Shown: positions 31,465 through 44,320, numbered from the stretch's first letter. The stretch is DNA of 64,000 bases from Petaurus breviceps papuanus (GCA_028583685.1 JAMXIF010000043.1:3618908-3682907); one strand, 5' to 3'. The notes: generated from the letters alone by a model not told the origin. Program-made: numbers and translations.

Positions 31465-32880
31465 TAAATTTTTTTAAATAAAATTTTATGTTTATTATTA
31501 GTTTACATCATTCATTTCCATAAGACTTTGAGTTACAAATTTTCTTCACATCTCTCCCCTACCCACCATTCCAAAACAGCAATCCCACTGTATTCCCCCT
31601 CACCCAATCTGCTCTCTCCTGTATCCTCCCTCATTCCCCCTCCAACTTTCAAGTAGGGCAAGATGGATCTCCATACTCCAGTACCTGTATATCTTATTTC
31701 CCAGTTGCATGTAACTAATAATAATATTTTTTAAGCATTTGATTTTAACATTTTGAATTCCATATTCTGTCCCTTCCTCCCTTCACCCTTACTGGGAAGA
31801 TAAGCAATTCAATATAGGTTGTACATGTGTAGTTATGCAAAAAATTTCCATAGTGGATACATTGCGAAAGACTGACTATATTTTTCTTTATCTTATCCCA
31901 CCCCCCCACTTGTTCTATTCTCTACTTTGAGCCTGTCACTTTTCAAAAGTGTGTGCTTCTAACTACCGTCCCTTGTCCACCTTCCCTCCCCTCCATCATC
32001 CCCCCTCTCATTCTCTTCCCCACTACTCTCCTGTAAGGTAAGATATCCAATTTATTGTGTATGTCATTCCCTCCCTAAGCCAAATTCAATGAAAGTAAGT
32101 TTGACACATTCCCTTTTGCCTTCTTGTTCTTCCCCTCCATTGTAACAGTTATCCCTTGACTGTTCTATATGAGATAATTTACCCGATTATGTCTCTCCCC
32201 ATCTCCTCTCATATTCCTCTCTTGCCTCTCAATCTCACCTTTTAAGTTTCATCCCTTCCTATTCAATTGACCCTGTGCCCTCTGTCTATGTAAACCTGTA
32301 CACATACATACACACACTCACATATGTATTCATACACACATATACCCTCTTACATAGACATATATAGTATGTATACATATATACACATTTATATTCCCTT
32401 CAACTATTCTCATACTGAGGAAAAGTTTCATCAGTTGCAATTATCATTTTTCCATGTAGGAATGTAAATAGTTCAACTTTGATAAGTTCTTTATGATTTC
32501 TTTTCCCTGTTTACCTTCACATGCTTCTCTTGCTTCTTGTATTTGAATGTCAAATTTTCTATACAATTCTGTTTTTTTCATCAAGAAAGGTTGAAAGTCC
32601 TCTGTTTCATTGAATGACGATATTTTCCCCTGAAACATGATACTCAATTTTGCTGGGTAGGGTATTCTTGGTTTTAATCCCAGCTCCTTTGACCTCTGGA
32701 ATATCATTTTCCAAGCCATATGATCCCTTAATGTAGAAGCTGCTAGAACCTGTGTTATCCTGATTGTGTTTCAACTATATTTCAATTGTTTCTTCTTAGC
32801 TGCTTGTAATATTTTATCCTTGATCTGGGAACTCTGGAAACTGGCTATAATATTTCCAGGAGTTTTCTTCTTGGGATCCT
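31465..32880 (-). mobile_element. HAL1 3' part, 5'-truncated
   Basis: Minus-strand HAL1: its 3' end is at 31465, the purine-rich 3' UTR follows (CT-rich on plus at 31540-32280), and the ORF1 C-terminus can be read at 32444-32719 (AWKMIFQRSKELGLKPRIPYPAKLSIMFQGKI). It stops within ORF1 at about 32880 (TTCCAGGAGTTTTCTTCTTG), the usual 5' truncation of target-primed reverse transcription. It aligns with the 20.3-kb copy along its whole length. Two long T-runs (32880-32925) separate it from the next LINE. Confidence 0.8.
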
Positions 32881-32925
32881 TTTTTTTTTTTTTAACATTA
32901 TCTATGCTGTATTTTTTTTTTTTTT

Positions 32926-33549
32926 TTAGTAATAAAACATTTATGAATTTGTTTGTTTACTTTTAGTTTACAAGATTCAATTTGAGTTTCACATTTTGTC
33001 CCCCTCGCTTCACCCCCCACCCCCCATGGCGGCATACGGTCAAGTATAGGATCTGTAAATACTTTCACATTATACATTAGTCAGGTTATGAAGACAGATT
33101 GTATCAGATGGAATGACAAATGGTAGAGAGGACATAAAACCAAACAAGAAAAGGAAAAAGATCAGGTATTTTGCTTCCACCTGTATTTAAACTCAGTTCT
33201 TTCTAGTTCATTCTCTGCTTGCACACATTTCTCTCCATCATGAGTCTTTTGGGATTGATTTATATCACTGCATTGCTGAGAAGAGTCTAGTCTATCAAAG
33301 TTGGTCATCACACAAATGTTGTGACTATAATTGTGTTTACAAATTTCTCCTGGTTCTACTCTTCTCACTCAGCATCAGTTCATATAAGCCTCTCTACGTA
33401 AATATGAAGCCCATCTGCTCCTTGTTTCTTATAGCACAATAGTATTCCATAACATACATATACCACAACTTGTTCAGCCATTCCCCAATTGATGGGCACC
33501 CCCTTAATTTCCAATTCTTTGCCACCACAAAAAGTGCTGCTATAAACAT
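32926..33549 (-). mobile_element. Short LINE-1 3' end
   Basis: A second copy of the L1 3' UTR and ORF2 tail that lies just beyond it at 33555-34170. Shared text includes CATTATACATTAGTCAGGTTAT, GATTGTATCAGATGGAATGA, CTCCATCATGAGTCTTTTGG and TTGATGGGCACCCCCTTAA. It ends at ATAAACATTTTT, so it is a 5'-truncated insertion of the same subfamily. Confidence 0.8.
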
Positions 33550-33937
33550 TTTTTTAATTTTTAAATTAATTTGTTTATTTCCTTTTAGTTTACAGGATTC
33601 AATTCCCCAATTCCTTGAGTTTCACAATTTGTCCCCCTCTTTCCCTTCCCCCCCATGGCAGCTTATAGTCAAGTATAGGATTTATAAATACTTTCACATT
33701 ATACATTAGTCAGGTTATAAAGACAGATTGTATCAGATGGAATGAAAAATGGTAAAGAAGACATAAAACCAAACAAGAGAAGGGAAAAAGATCAGTTATT
33801 TTGCTTCTACCTGGATATAAACTCAGTTCTTTCTAGTTCTTTCTCTGGATGCACATGTTTCTCTCCATCATGAATCTTTTGGGATTGACTTATATCACCG
33901 CATTGCTGAGAAGAGTCCAGTCTATCAAAGCTGGTCA

Positions 33938-36900
33938 TCACACATACGTTGTGTCTCTAATTGTGTACAAATTTCTCCTGGTTCTACTCTTCTCACTCAG
34001 TATCAGTTTGTATAAGCCTCTCCAGGTAAATATAAAGACCATCTGCTCCTTGTTTCTTATAGCACGATAGTATTCCATAACATGCATATACCACAACTTA
34101 TTCAGCCATTCCCCAAGTGATGGGCACCCCCTTAATTTCCAATTCTTTGCCACCACAAAAAGAGCTGCTATAAACATTTTTGTACATATGGGTCTTCCTC
34201 CCACTTCTATGATCTCTTTGGGATATAACCCTAGGAATGGTAATTCTGGGTCAAAGGATATGAAAGTATTTATAGTCCTTTGGGCATAATTCCAGATTGC
34301 TCTCCAGAAAGGCTGGATCAGTTCACAATTCCACCAGCAATGCATTAGTGTTCCAATTTGCTCACATCCTCTCCAGCATTTGTCATTTTCCTGTTTTGTC
34401 ATCTTAGCCAATCTGACTGGTGAGATGTGGTACCTCAAAGTTGTTTTAATTTGCATTTTTCTAATCAATAGTGATTTAGAGCATTTCTTCATGTGCTTAT
34501 AGATATCTTTAATCTCTTTCTCTGAAAATTGCCTGTTCATATCCTTTGACCATTTTTCAATTGGGGAATGACTTGTATTCTTATAAATTTTGCTCAATTC
34601 TCTGTATATTTTAGAAATGAGTCCTTTGTCAGAGACATAGTTTGTAAAAATTCTTTCCCAATTTCCCACCTCCTCTTAATCTTGGTTACATTGGCTTTGT
34701 TTGTACAGAAGCTTTTCAATTTCATGTAGTCAAAATTATCCATTTTACATTTTATAATGTTCTCTAATTCTTGTTTAGTCATAAAGTCTTTCCCTCTCTA
34801 CAAGTCTGATAGGTAAACTATTCCTTGTTTTAGGAGACTGCTTACAGTATCACACTTTATACCTAGATCATGACCCATTTAGACTTGATTTTGGTATATG
34901 GTGTTAGATAATGGTCTATGTCCAGTTTCTGCCATACTATATTCCAGTTTTCCCAGCAGTTTTTGTCAAATAGTGAATTCTTATCCCCAAAACTGTAGTC
35001 TTGGGGTTTATCACACCATAGATTACTATAGTAATTGACTTCTGAATCTTGTGTGCCTAATCTATTCCATTGATCCACTCCTCTGTTCCTCAGCCAGTAC
35101 CAAGTAGTTTTGATGACTTTTGCTTTATAATACAGACTGAAATCTGGTATAGCTAGTCCACCTTCTCTAGTATTTTTTTCATTAATTACCTTGATATTCT
35201 AGACTGTATTCTTCCAAATGAATTTTGGTACTATTTTTTTCTAGCTCTATAAAGTAGTTTTTTTTGGTAAATTAATTAGTATGGCACTAAATATATAATT
35301 TAATTTAGATAAAAATTGTCATTTTTATTATATTAGCTCAACTCAGCCATGAGCAGTTGACATTTTTCCAATTAATTAGATCTTACTTTATTTGTGTGAA
35401 AAGTGTTTTGTAGTTTTGGTCATATAGGTCCTGGGTTTGTTTTGGCAGGTAGATTCCCAAATATTTTATAATGTCTACAGTAACTGTAAGTGGGATTTCC
35501 CTTTCTATCTCTTGCTGTTGAATTTCATTGGAAATATATAGGAATGCTAAGGATTTATGTGGGTTTATTTTATATCCTGCAACTTTGCCAAATTTTTTTA
35601 TTGTCTCAAGTAGTTTTTTACTTGATTCTCTAGGATTCTCTAAGTATATCATCATATCATCTGCAAAGAGTGATAGCTTTGTCTCTTCTCTCTCTAATTT
35701 TATTCCTTTGATTTCTTTTTCTCCTCTAAGTGCTACCGCTAACATTTCAAGTACCAGATTGAATAAGAGGGGTGATAGTGGATACCCTTTTTTCACCCCT
35801 GATCTTATTGGAAATACTTCTAGCCTCTCCCCATTATGTATAATACTTGCTGATGGCTTTAAATACATGCTACCTATTATTATAAGGAAGGCTCCATTTA
35901 TTCCTATACTTTCTAATGTTTTTAATAGGAATGGATATTGTATTTTGTCAAAAACCTTTTCTGAATCTATTGAGATGATCATGTGGTTTCTGCTAGTTTT
36001 GTTGTTGATATGATCAATTATACTGATGGTTTTCCTAATATTAAGACATCCTTGCATTCCTGGAATAAATCCTATGTGATCAAAGTGTATCATTCTTGAG
36101 ATAAGTTGCTGTAGTCTTTTTGCTAATATTTTATTTAGAATTTTTGCATCTATATTCATGAGGGAGATTGGTCTGTGGTCTATAATTTTCTTTCTCTGTT
36201 TTATCTCTTCTTGATTTAGGTATCAGTACCATATTTGTGTCATAAAAAGAATTTGGTAGGACTCCTTTACTAATTTTCACAAATAGTTTGTAGAGTATTG
36301 GAATCAATTGTTCTTTAAATGTTTCATAGAATTCACTAGTAAATCCATCTGGCCCTGGAGATTTTTTCCTAGGGAGTTGACTGATGGCTTGTTTGATTTC
36401 TTTTTCTGAGATGGGGTTATTTAAGTAATTTAATTCCTCTTCAGTTAATCCAGGAACTTGTATTTTTGTGAATATTCATGCATTTCCCTAAGGTTGTCAA
36501 ATTCATGTGCATACAATTGGAAAAAATAATTCCTAATTATTGTTTTGATTTCCTCTTCATTGGCGGTAGATTCAGCCTTTTCATTTTTGATACTCATAAT
36601 TTGGTTTCCTTCGTTCTTTTTTTTTATCATATTAACTAAGGGTCTATCAATTTTATTGGTTTTTTCATAAAACCAGTTCTTAATTTTATTTATTAATTCA
36701 ATAGTTTTATTAATTTCAACTTTATCAATCTTTCCTTTGGTTTTCAATATTTCTAGTTTAGTATTTAATTGGAGATTTTGAATTTGTTCTTTTTCTAGGT
36801 TTTTAAATTGCATGCCCCATTTGTTGACCTCCCTTTCCTCTATTTTCATCATGTATGCACTCAGGGATATAAAACTTCCCCTAAGAACTGCCTTTAATGC

Positions 36901-37690
36901 ATCCCACAGATTTTGGTATGTTGTCTCATTATTATCATTCTCTTGAATGAAATTGCTGATTGTTTCTATAATTTCTTTTTTGACACACTCATTCTTTAGG
37001 ATTAAATTGTTTAATTTCTAATTAGCTTTTAGTCTGTCTTTCCATGGCCCTTTATTGCAAATAATTTTTATTTTATCATGATCTGAGAAGGATGCATTTA
37101 ATATTTCTGCCTTACTGCATAGAATTGTGAGGTTTTTATGCCCCAGAACATGGTCAGTTTTGAGTATGTGCCATGAACCACTGAGAAGTATATTCCTTTT
37201 TATTCCCCTTCTGTTTTCTCCAGAGATCTATCATACCTATCCTCTCTAAAATCCTGTTCACCTCCTTAATTTCTTTCTTGTGTATTTTGAGTTTGGATTT
37301 ATCAAGTTCAGAGAGGGGGAGATTAAGTTCTCCCACTGGTATAGTTTTGCTATCAATTTCTCTCTCTAATTCTTTTACCTTCTCCTCTAGGAATTTGGAT
37401 GCTATAACATTTGGTGCATATATGTTAAGTAATGATATTGCTTCATTCTTGATGGTGCCTTTTAACAGGATATAATTTCCTTCCTTATCTCTTTTAATTA
37501 GGTCAATTTTTGCTTTTGCTTTATCTGAGATAAGGATTGCTACCCCTGCTTTTTTTACTTTAGCTGAGGCATGATATATTTTACTCCAGTCTTTTACCCT
37601 TACCCTGTGTGCATCCCTCTGTTTCAGCTGTGTTTCTTGTAAACAGCATATTGTAGAATTATGATTTTGAACCCATTCTGATTTACAGTT
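33938..37690 (-). pseudogene. LINE-1 ORF2 remnant, RT domain still readable
   Basis: Pieces from N- to C-terminus: endonuclease text near 37490-37154 (the human MGDFNTPLS motif reads MGELNLPLSELDKSK, so the catalytic D of GDFN is lost); a linker at 36852-36445; an RT block of 258 residues at 36159-35383 with [33 protein letters not shown] (motif B, usually with Q in place of the second K) and [12 protein letters not shown] (the FADD active-site motif); [14 protein letters not shown]; then the C-terminal block at 34669-33938 (HSPIEKWSKDMNRQFSEKEIKDIY, CWRGCEQIGTLMHCWWNC). Frames change several times between blocks. Confidence 0.85.
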
Positions 37691-38321
37691 ATGATTGTTA
37701 TCTATTTCTTTCCCTCCATCCTATTCCATCCCCTCTTAATGCTCATGTTTTCCCCTTTCTCCCTTCCTCTCTTAATAGTTTTCCTTTTGACCACTGCCTC
37801 CCTCAATATTCCTTTTTCAATCCCCCTCCCTTTTCCTCCCCTTCCCCCTTATTACTTCCCTCCCTACTAACCACTCCCCCCTTCATAGCCCTTTCCCCCT
37901 CCTACTGCCTATAGGATATTTTTATACTTAATGAAGTATGTTATTTCTTCTTCGCACCAAATGTGACAGGAACAAATCTCTTGCGAAGCTCCTCTCCCTC
38001 CCCTCTTTCCCTCTAAAATTATACTTTTTGTGTTTCTTCTCCATAGAGTCCTATGCTTAACTGGTTGTTATTCCCTCCTTGCACCAGAACCAGTGAGGGA
38101 AAATCTCATATGATTCTCATATCCCTCCCTTCGTTTCCTCTGCTATATTGTTTTTATGCCTCTTTGTGTGGCATAAATTACCCTTTCCCACTTCATTCAT
38201 TCCTCTTCTTCCATTGTGGTCCCTTTGTAGCCCTTATTAAGATTTTTTTAATCATCATTCTGTGTATTTTATACTCATACCCTCTATTTGTCTATAAACA
38301 GTTTGCTCTTATTAAATATCA

Positions 38322-38353
<32 letters not shown>

Positions 38354-38370
38354 GTGTGTGTGTGTGTGTA
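38322..38370. repeat. (GT)n(GTAT)n microsatellite
   Basis: GT dinucleotides, then GTAT units, then GT again, inside the LINE-1 spacer. The L1 family often has a short AC tract here. Confidence 0.9.
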
Positions 38371-38389
38371 CCTTTCTATGTCACCCTTG

Positions 38390-38700
38390 CATCTCATAAT
38401 TGGAGGTTGAATTTTCCATTGAGCTCTGGATTTTTCATTAGGAAGATCTGGAACTCTGTTATATTGTTGAATGACCATCTCTTTGCCTGGAAGAATATTC
38501 TCAGTCTCGCTGGGTATGTGATCCTTGGTTGTAACCCGAGCTCTTTTGCCTTCCAGAAAATTCCACTGCCTCCAATTTTTCAGTGTAGAGGCTGCCAAAT
38601 CCTGTGCAATCCTCACTGTGGACCCTTGATATTTGAATTGTTTCTTTCTGGCCGCTTGAAGTATTTTCATTATTGCTTTATATTTCTGGAAATTGCCACA
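38390..38700 (-). pseudogene. LINE-1 ORF1 C-terminal part joined to 5' UTR
   Basis: Translation gives FQKYKAIMKILQAARKKQFKYQ and VRIAQDLAASTLKNWRQWNFLEG, the ORF1p C-terminal domain. Immediately upstream (plus 38690-38710) the sequence is L1 5' UTR (AGCAGCTGTGGC, as in the HAL1 5' UTR at 20565-20580). The coiled coil and RRM are absent. Both source regions carry TTCCA at the join. Confidence 0.75.
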
Positions 38701-39010
38701 GCTGCTGGTGATCCACTCTCCCGAGTCCACTCCAGCCAGTGCTGGTCAGGGCTGCCCTGGGGCTAAAACCGCAGGCTCACATGGCTGGGCTCTCCTCACA
38801 GCATGCTGTGAGGTACTCTTCCTTCTGGCCTGCCAGTCTACCTTCAGAAGGAGATAGATTTGTTTCTCTCTGTAACTTTATGGGTTCTGTAGCTCTAAAA
38901 TTTGTTTAGAGTGCTATTTTATATGTATTTGAGATGGTTATGGGGATAACTCACAGAGTTTTCCTGCTTCTATGCCACCACCTGGTCTCCTCCCCAAGAA
39001 CTGAGTATCT

Positions 39011-39148
39011 TAATCCCATCCCTACTCTTAGTTAATATATAAGACTTCAAAGCTCCATCATAGAAGAAAACATTTTTACAACACTAGGTTATGACTAGGA
39101 AGAAGGTAAAGACTTCTTTCTTCCCAACCTAACCTACCAATTCTTACA
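39011..39148. other. Unassigned stretch
   Basis: Short flank between the LINE-1 and the CTTC microsatellite; nothing recognised. Confidence 0.35.
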
Positions 39149-39310
39149 TTTCCTTCCTTCCTTCCTTCCTTCCTTCCTTCCTTCCTTCCTTCCTTCCTTC
39201 CTTCCTTCCTTCCTTCCTTCCTTCCTTCCTTCNNNNNNNNNNTTCCTTCCTTCCTTCCTTCCTTCCTTCCTTCCTTCCTTCCTTCCTTCTTTCCTTCCTT
39301 CCTTCCTTCC
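39149..39310. repeat. (CTTC)n microsatellite with a 10-N gap
   Basis: CTTC units on both sides of ten N at 39233-39242. The true repeat length is unknown. Glu-Gly-Arg-Lys repeat frames on the minus strand are artefacts of the repeat. Confidence 0.95.
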
Positions 39311-39409
39311 ATGAACTTTTATTGAGGATACACAACATGCCAGGTACCATGCAAAATGGCTAAAAAGAAGTAAAAAATTAGAGTGCAATCCCTTCAGAAA
39401 ATATCTTTA

Positions 39410-39682
39410 AACACTGCTTCATCCAGGAAGCTTTATCTGATACTCTTCTTCTTATCACCAGACTTTTCCTTAAACTTCACACAGCATTTTTTTTGTATGC
39501 CTATCATGGATTTATCCTTTTGTATCATGAATTAGATTATTTCTCTATATGACAGCCCTCAATCAGACACTAAGTTCCAAAAGGGCAAGGCCATGACTTA
39601 ACTAATTATTTATTGCTCCCAGATAGCTCAGTATTCTGGACAGATAAATGGTAAAATAAATATCTGTCTAATTGAATGTATA
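39410..39682 (+). mobile_element. L2 3' fragment
   Basis: CATCCAGGAAGCTTTATCTG, CACTAAGTTCCAAAAGGGCAAGG-type text, then TATTGCTCCCAG and GGTAAAATAAATATCTGTC are in the order of the L2 3' end. Confidence 0.7.
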
Positions 39683-41030
39683 TGTGTGTGTATGCATATA
39701 CATAAACATATACAGATAAACACATAAACTGACACCTTTATGGTTTAAGTATCTACTTCTCCCCCTCAATATGGATTCTTTTCCTGGAGGTCATTTTCAG
39801 CATTTTCTTTGAGTGTAATGGTGATACATGAGAGGACATTTTTGACATAAGGAAGCACATTTGCATACATATTTAGCTCCTTTCTTGGACCTGGACCACA
39901 TTCCACTATTATTCCACTCATAACCTTTGCAGTTCAGCTTCTAAAAGAGCTTAAATGATATACAGACCAACAACGTTTTGTAAAAGTTTAAGTGTGATTT
40001 GAGATGAAAGACTTAGACATTACAGTAAAACTACAGCACTTAACTTTAACACCCAAGAGGCCTAAATGTAATATGTGCTAGGAAGAATCACCAAGTTTAG
40101 CAAAAATTGAGTTTTCCAATATGGACCTATAAAAGTCTGATAGGGAAAGGAGCAAAAGGGCTTATAGGAGGGATGTTTGCAATGTGCAGATGGACAACTT
40201 ATATTATATTTCCAGCTCTATTTCTGCCTTGTTCTGTGCCCTTTGGCAAATCATTTAAAGCCTGACCTCATGCTATTAAAAAGGGGAATAATCATAACTT
40301 CCCAGCAATGATTCCCTTCTAAATAATATGATAATTGTTGGTGGCAGATTCCATGAAAATCTCTGGATGACTCAGAAGAAAAACTATTGAGGATAACAAG
40401 GTAGGATTGTTTCAGTGGACAGCTAATATGTAACTATGTAACTATAAGTGAGGCTCCACTCAGTACTGGTCTTCCCAGGAAACTCTTCAGTTTATTCAAG
40501 AGGTGGCAGTTAAATCATGGATGACACCCACAACTATAGGCTGACTTGTTAATATACTAGTGAATAGAAGAGCAATGTCTTCCATTTATATCATAGGATC
40601 ATGACATAGAAGCAAAATGGAACAAAAATAGTTGAGAAAATATATAGAGGAAAAAAGTTCATTCATATAAATTTGTGGATTCATACACTGAAGAACAGAC
40701 TTTTGCCATAAAATGAAGTTCTAAATCACTTCATAATCTTACTTAGAGGAGGAGAAAAAGAGTAATTGTGTAACAACAGATTAGAGTGAGTGATTCTTTC
40801 AGATGTGTAGAAAATTGCTAGAGATTTAAGGTGATAATGTGGAAATGATGAGGAAGACATACCTTCCTGTCTCCACACAGTTTTCACCCTTTAAAATTTC
40901 AGGAAGCTATAAGGCAACAGTTAAGAACCATACCTATAAATGTGCTTTATTAGGCTCTCTTCTCAGTTCTATCACTAACTAGCTGGGCAAATCATTCAGC
41001 CTCTGAGTTAAACATCCATAAAAATGGGAA
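39683..41030. other. Mostly unique, two MIR fragments
   Basis: MIR-like text on plus at about 40205-40310 (CTGTGCCCTTTGGCAAATCA, AAAAGGGGAATAATCAT) and 40945-41030 (CACTAACTAGCTGGGCAAAT, CATAAAAATGGGAACT). No gene recognised in the rest. Confidence 0.5.
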
Positions 41031-41115
41031 CTATACATACATACATACATACAAACATGTATATGTATATATACATACACATACTTATATACACACATAT
41101 GTATATATATTCACA
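41031..41115. repeat. (CATA)n/(TATG)n microsatellite
   Basis: CATA units, followed by imperfect TATG/TATA units. Confidence 0.85.
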
Positions 41116-43479
41116 TATATACATATGCACATTCTATCTATCTAGCTAGCAAGCTATATCTTTCATGGGTTCCCACGTTAATGTAAGGACCAACGAGAAA
41201 CTAAACTCAGAAAAACTGGACTGCAGCAGTGTTCTGGCTAGAGATAACTTGGAAAGGTGGGATAAGTGATATGGAAGTTGGAGGAATATCCTGAAAAGAA
41301 AGGCTCTGGAGGGGACAGGCTGAAGATGATAGCAAACAACAGCAGGAATCTTGGTGGGGACAGCAACTCTCATATTCTGATGTGAATACTGAAATCTGCC
41401 AGATTCTTGAGTATAGACCATCAGGACAGGAAAAAAAAATAAAAAAAGAAAACAATACTAGGAGTCCAACTAAAAGGGCTTAGAATAAAATTGAAGTGGA
41501 GATACCATCTAACAGTATGGGAGGAGACATAACCTGGCTTTTGTAAAAAAAAAAATCGCATATCAGGAATTGAGGCTATTGTACATGAATAAAAAGAAAA
41601 TGTATATTATGAAGAAATATTTTACATTGAGACATCTAACATGAAAACACAGAAGAAGAACTCGTAGAATATATGAAAATAGTGACTTAAGGGAAAAATA
41701 ATGCAGCTTGGCTATAAAAGAATTAAAAGAGGGTCAATCAGTAACCATTTATTAAGCAGCTACAATTTGTCAAGCATTGTGCTAGTTGCTAGAGATAAAG
41801 AGAACATAATAAAAATAACCCTTCATATCACAAGGAGTGCAGATTCTACCAAGGAAAGTGATATTTATATCTATTTCCATATATGTCTATGTCTACAACT
41901 ATAGATATAGAAGTAGACATGCATATCCATAATCATGGAAATGGGAATTGGGAAATGGAGTATGATATGTGAGAGAAAGAAAAAGGACTAGTTTAAAATT
42001 ATGAGATAGGTTGTGGTTAAGAAGTGAATCTCTTTAAATGTACATTAAAAAAAGACATATCTGATTATAAAGGTGAAAGGAAACATTGAATTTGACTGAG
42101 TTCCACGGGGTCAAATCTAAATATAAAGACAATTACTTTCAGAAGTACATACAATTCCTGGGAACTATGAGGGATTTGAGGCAAGGGGAGACTAAGGAAA
42201 TTGTTGCTCTAATCTAGGTGAGAGAAAATAAGGTGGTAGCTATGTGAGTAGAGGAGAAATTGCATCACAAAAATATATGTGTATGCCTATATACCTACCT
42301 ATACACATATATGTCTGTATGCATGTATGTATGTGTGTGTATACACACACACAACCAAATAACACAGTATGTTAATAAAGAAAATTAAATCCAAGGACAG
42401 GATGAAGTAGCAAAGCAATATTAACTGGGGAATTTAATATACTTCCCTCAGACCTACACATGTCCAAAAAGAGAAAAAAAAGAAAGAAATTAAGGACTGA
42501 AAAAGAACATTTAGAAATTTAGGTATTCTAGATCTCTGGCAATAACTGAATGGAAATAGGTAGTACATAACACCTTTATAAAATTAACATGCAATGTAGT
42601 AAAAGCTTTATAAGCAAAGGAATAAGAGTAGAAATATTAAAAACATATTTTAGTGATTCAAATAAAGTTAAAATTATAATCAGAAAAGGGTCTATGATTA
42701 ACTGATTTATGTTTAGTAGTAAACTAAATAATTTAAACCTAACTTTTGGTGAATCAAAGAATGAGTTATAAAAAGGTAGATAATTTTATTAAAGACAATT
42801 ACATTGAAACAACATGCCACCATTTTAGATATTCAGGTGGGCAGGTCATTATGGGAACAATTATGTGACAGGACTTTGCCACCAAAAAGGGGAGAAATAA
42901 GTGGTCGTGTAATTGATCATGCTACTAAATAATTTTAAAAACATAGAAAAGCATAAAAATAAAAAATCCCTAAGTTAACAAAATTGAAATCCCCCAAATC
43001 AGAGATTAAGAAAATTTAAAGCAAAAAACTATTTATTAAAAAAAATAACTAAAATACTATTTTTAAAATAGTAGACAGGTAATCTGATTTAAAAGAGAGG
43101 AAAACCAAATTACCAGTATTAAAACAACAACAAAAACACATTAAAAATAAAGGAAAAACAAAGGAAAAAATTAAAAACAATTTTACCCAATTATATAGAA
43201 AAAATAAATCAAAGGGCTGAATATTTACAAGTAAATGAAATACCTAACTTAAGAGAAAAGAGAAGAAGAAATAAAAAAAAAACCTTACATAACAGACTTT
43301 GGGAAAAATGAAAAAAAATGTATGCTCTTAAAAAAAATAGAACAAAAGTATTTATAAGCATATTATATTAAATATTAAAATTTAATTTCAGTGTTATACA
43401 CATACATATATATGTATACATATATGCTATCTATAAAAATATAAAAGGGAGGGATAAAACCAGATTTATTTTATGATTA
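41116..43479. other. AT-rich stretch, no gene recognised
   Basis: Contains a reversed L2 end at about 41725-41860 and a CATA/TGTG repeat at about 42278-42355. 42360-43480 is very A-rich and may be an old, unrecognisable LINE interior leading into the L1 3' end at 43480, but I cannot show homology. Confidence 0.4.
41725..41860 (-). mobile_element. L2 3' fragment
   Basis: AACCATTTATTAAGCAGCTA, CAAGCATTGTGCTAGTTGC and AGAGATAAAGAGAACA are the reversed L2 3' end. Confidence 0.65.
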
Positions 43480-44320
43480 AAATATGATCTTGATCCACAA
43501 ATGAGAGAAGATAAAATTAAGACACTACTGCACAGTTGGTGAAGTTGTAAACTGATTCAAGAGTTCTGTAGAACAATTTGGAGCTATGCCAAGCGGCCTA
43601 TAAAACCATGTATATCCTTTGACCCAACAATTCCACTACTTGGTCTGTATCCCAAAGAGATTATTTTTTTAAGGTGAAGGACTCACATGCACACACACAC
43701 GCACACACACACACAAAAATTGTAGCATTTCTTTTTGTGGTGGCAAAGAATTGGAAATTGAGGTGATGCTTATCAAATGGGGAATGAGAAAACTAGATGT
43801 GATAAATGATTGTGGTGGAATACTATTGTGCTATAAAAATGAAGAGCAAAATGCTTTCAACAATAAAACCTGAAAAGACATTCATGAACAGATGAAATTG
43901 AAGTCAACAGAATCAGAAGAGTGTATACCATAATAGCAATATTGTATGATGATCAGCTGTGAATGACCTAGCTATCTCAGCAATACAATGAACGATCCAA
44001 GACAATTTCTAAGAATTAATGACAAAAAATGTTTTCCACTTCCAGAGAACAAACTGATAGGGTCTGAATGCAATTGAAAGCAAACTTTAAAAAATTTTTT
44101 GTCTGTTTTTTCTTTTACAACAACATAACTAACATGTTTTGCATGACTCCACATATATAAGCTATATTAAATTGCTTGCCTTCTCTATAAAGGGGAAGGA
44201 CAGGAACAGAAGGAAGGGGAGAGGGAGAGAATTTGTAACTCACAATTTTAGAAAATGAATGTTAGAAGTAGTTTTTACATGTAATTAGGGAAAAAAATAA
44301 GATATGTTTAAAAAGGTGTA
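43480..44320 (+). mobile_element. LINE-1 3' end
   Basis: GGTGAAGTTGTAAACTGATT, GAACAATTTGGAGCTATGCC and TTCCACTACTTGGTCTGTAT are ORF2 tail text; TTTGTGGTGGCAAAGAATTGG, GGAATACTATTGTGCTATAA and TTCCACTTCCAGAGAACAAA continue into the 3' UTR, which ends with GGGGAGAGGGAGAGAATTTG and an A-rich tail near 44300. A CA repeat interrupts it at 43684-43715. Confidence 0.8.

Larger units (their letters stand above)
33550..38996 (-). mobile_element. Long LINE-1 (copy 3) with an internal 5' deletion
   Basis: Minus-strand L1: 3' UTR at 33550-33937, ORF2 up to about 37690, purine-rich spacer to about 38390, the ORF1 C-terminal part at 38390-38700, then directly 5' UTR sequence to about 38996 (plus strand CCACCACCTGGTCTCCTCCCC, the reversed 5' end). 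About 1 kb or more of 5' UTR and ORF1 is missing, although both the start and the end of the element are present. ORF2 is much better preserved than in copy 1, so this is probably the youngest long L1 here. Several frame breaks make it inactive. Confidence 0.85.

Noticed and set aside
35528-36013. A 161-residue plus-strand frame
   Set aside because: It is the antisense of the LINE-1 RT region and has no independent features.
35383-36159. A 258-residue reverse transcriptase frame as a possible active gene
   Set aside because: It is one block of a LINE-1 ORF2 that is broken on both sides, with an altered endonuclease motif.
38053-38766. A 237-residue plus-strand frame with hydrophobic stretches
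   Set aside because: It reads the LINE-1 spacer, a GT microsatellite and ORF1 backwards; the hydrophobicity comes from T-rich sequence.
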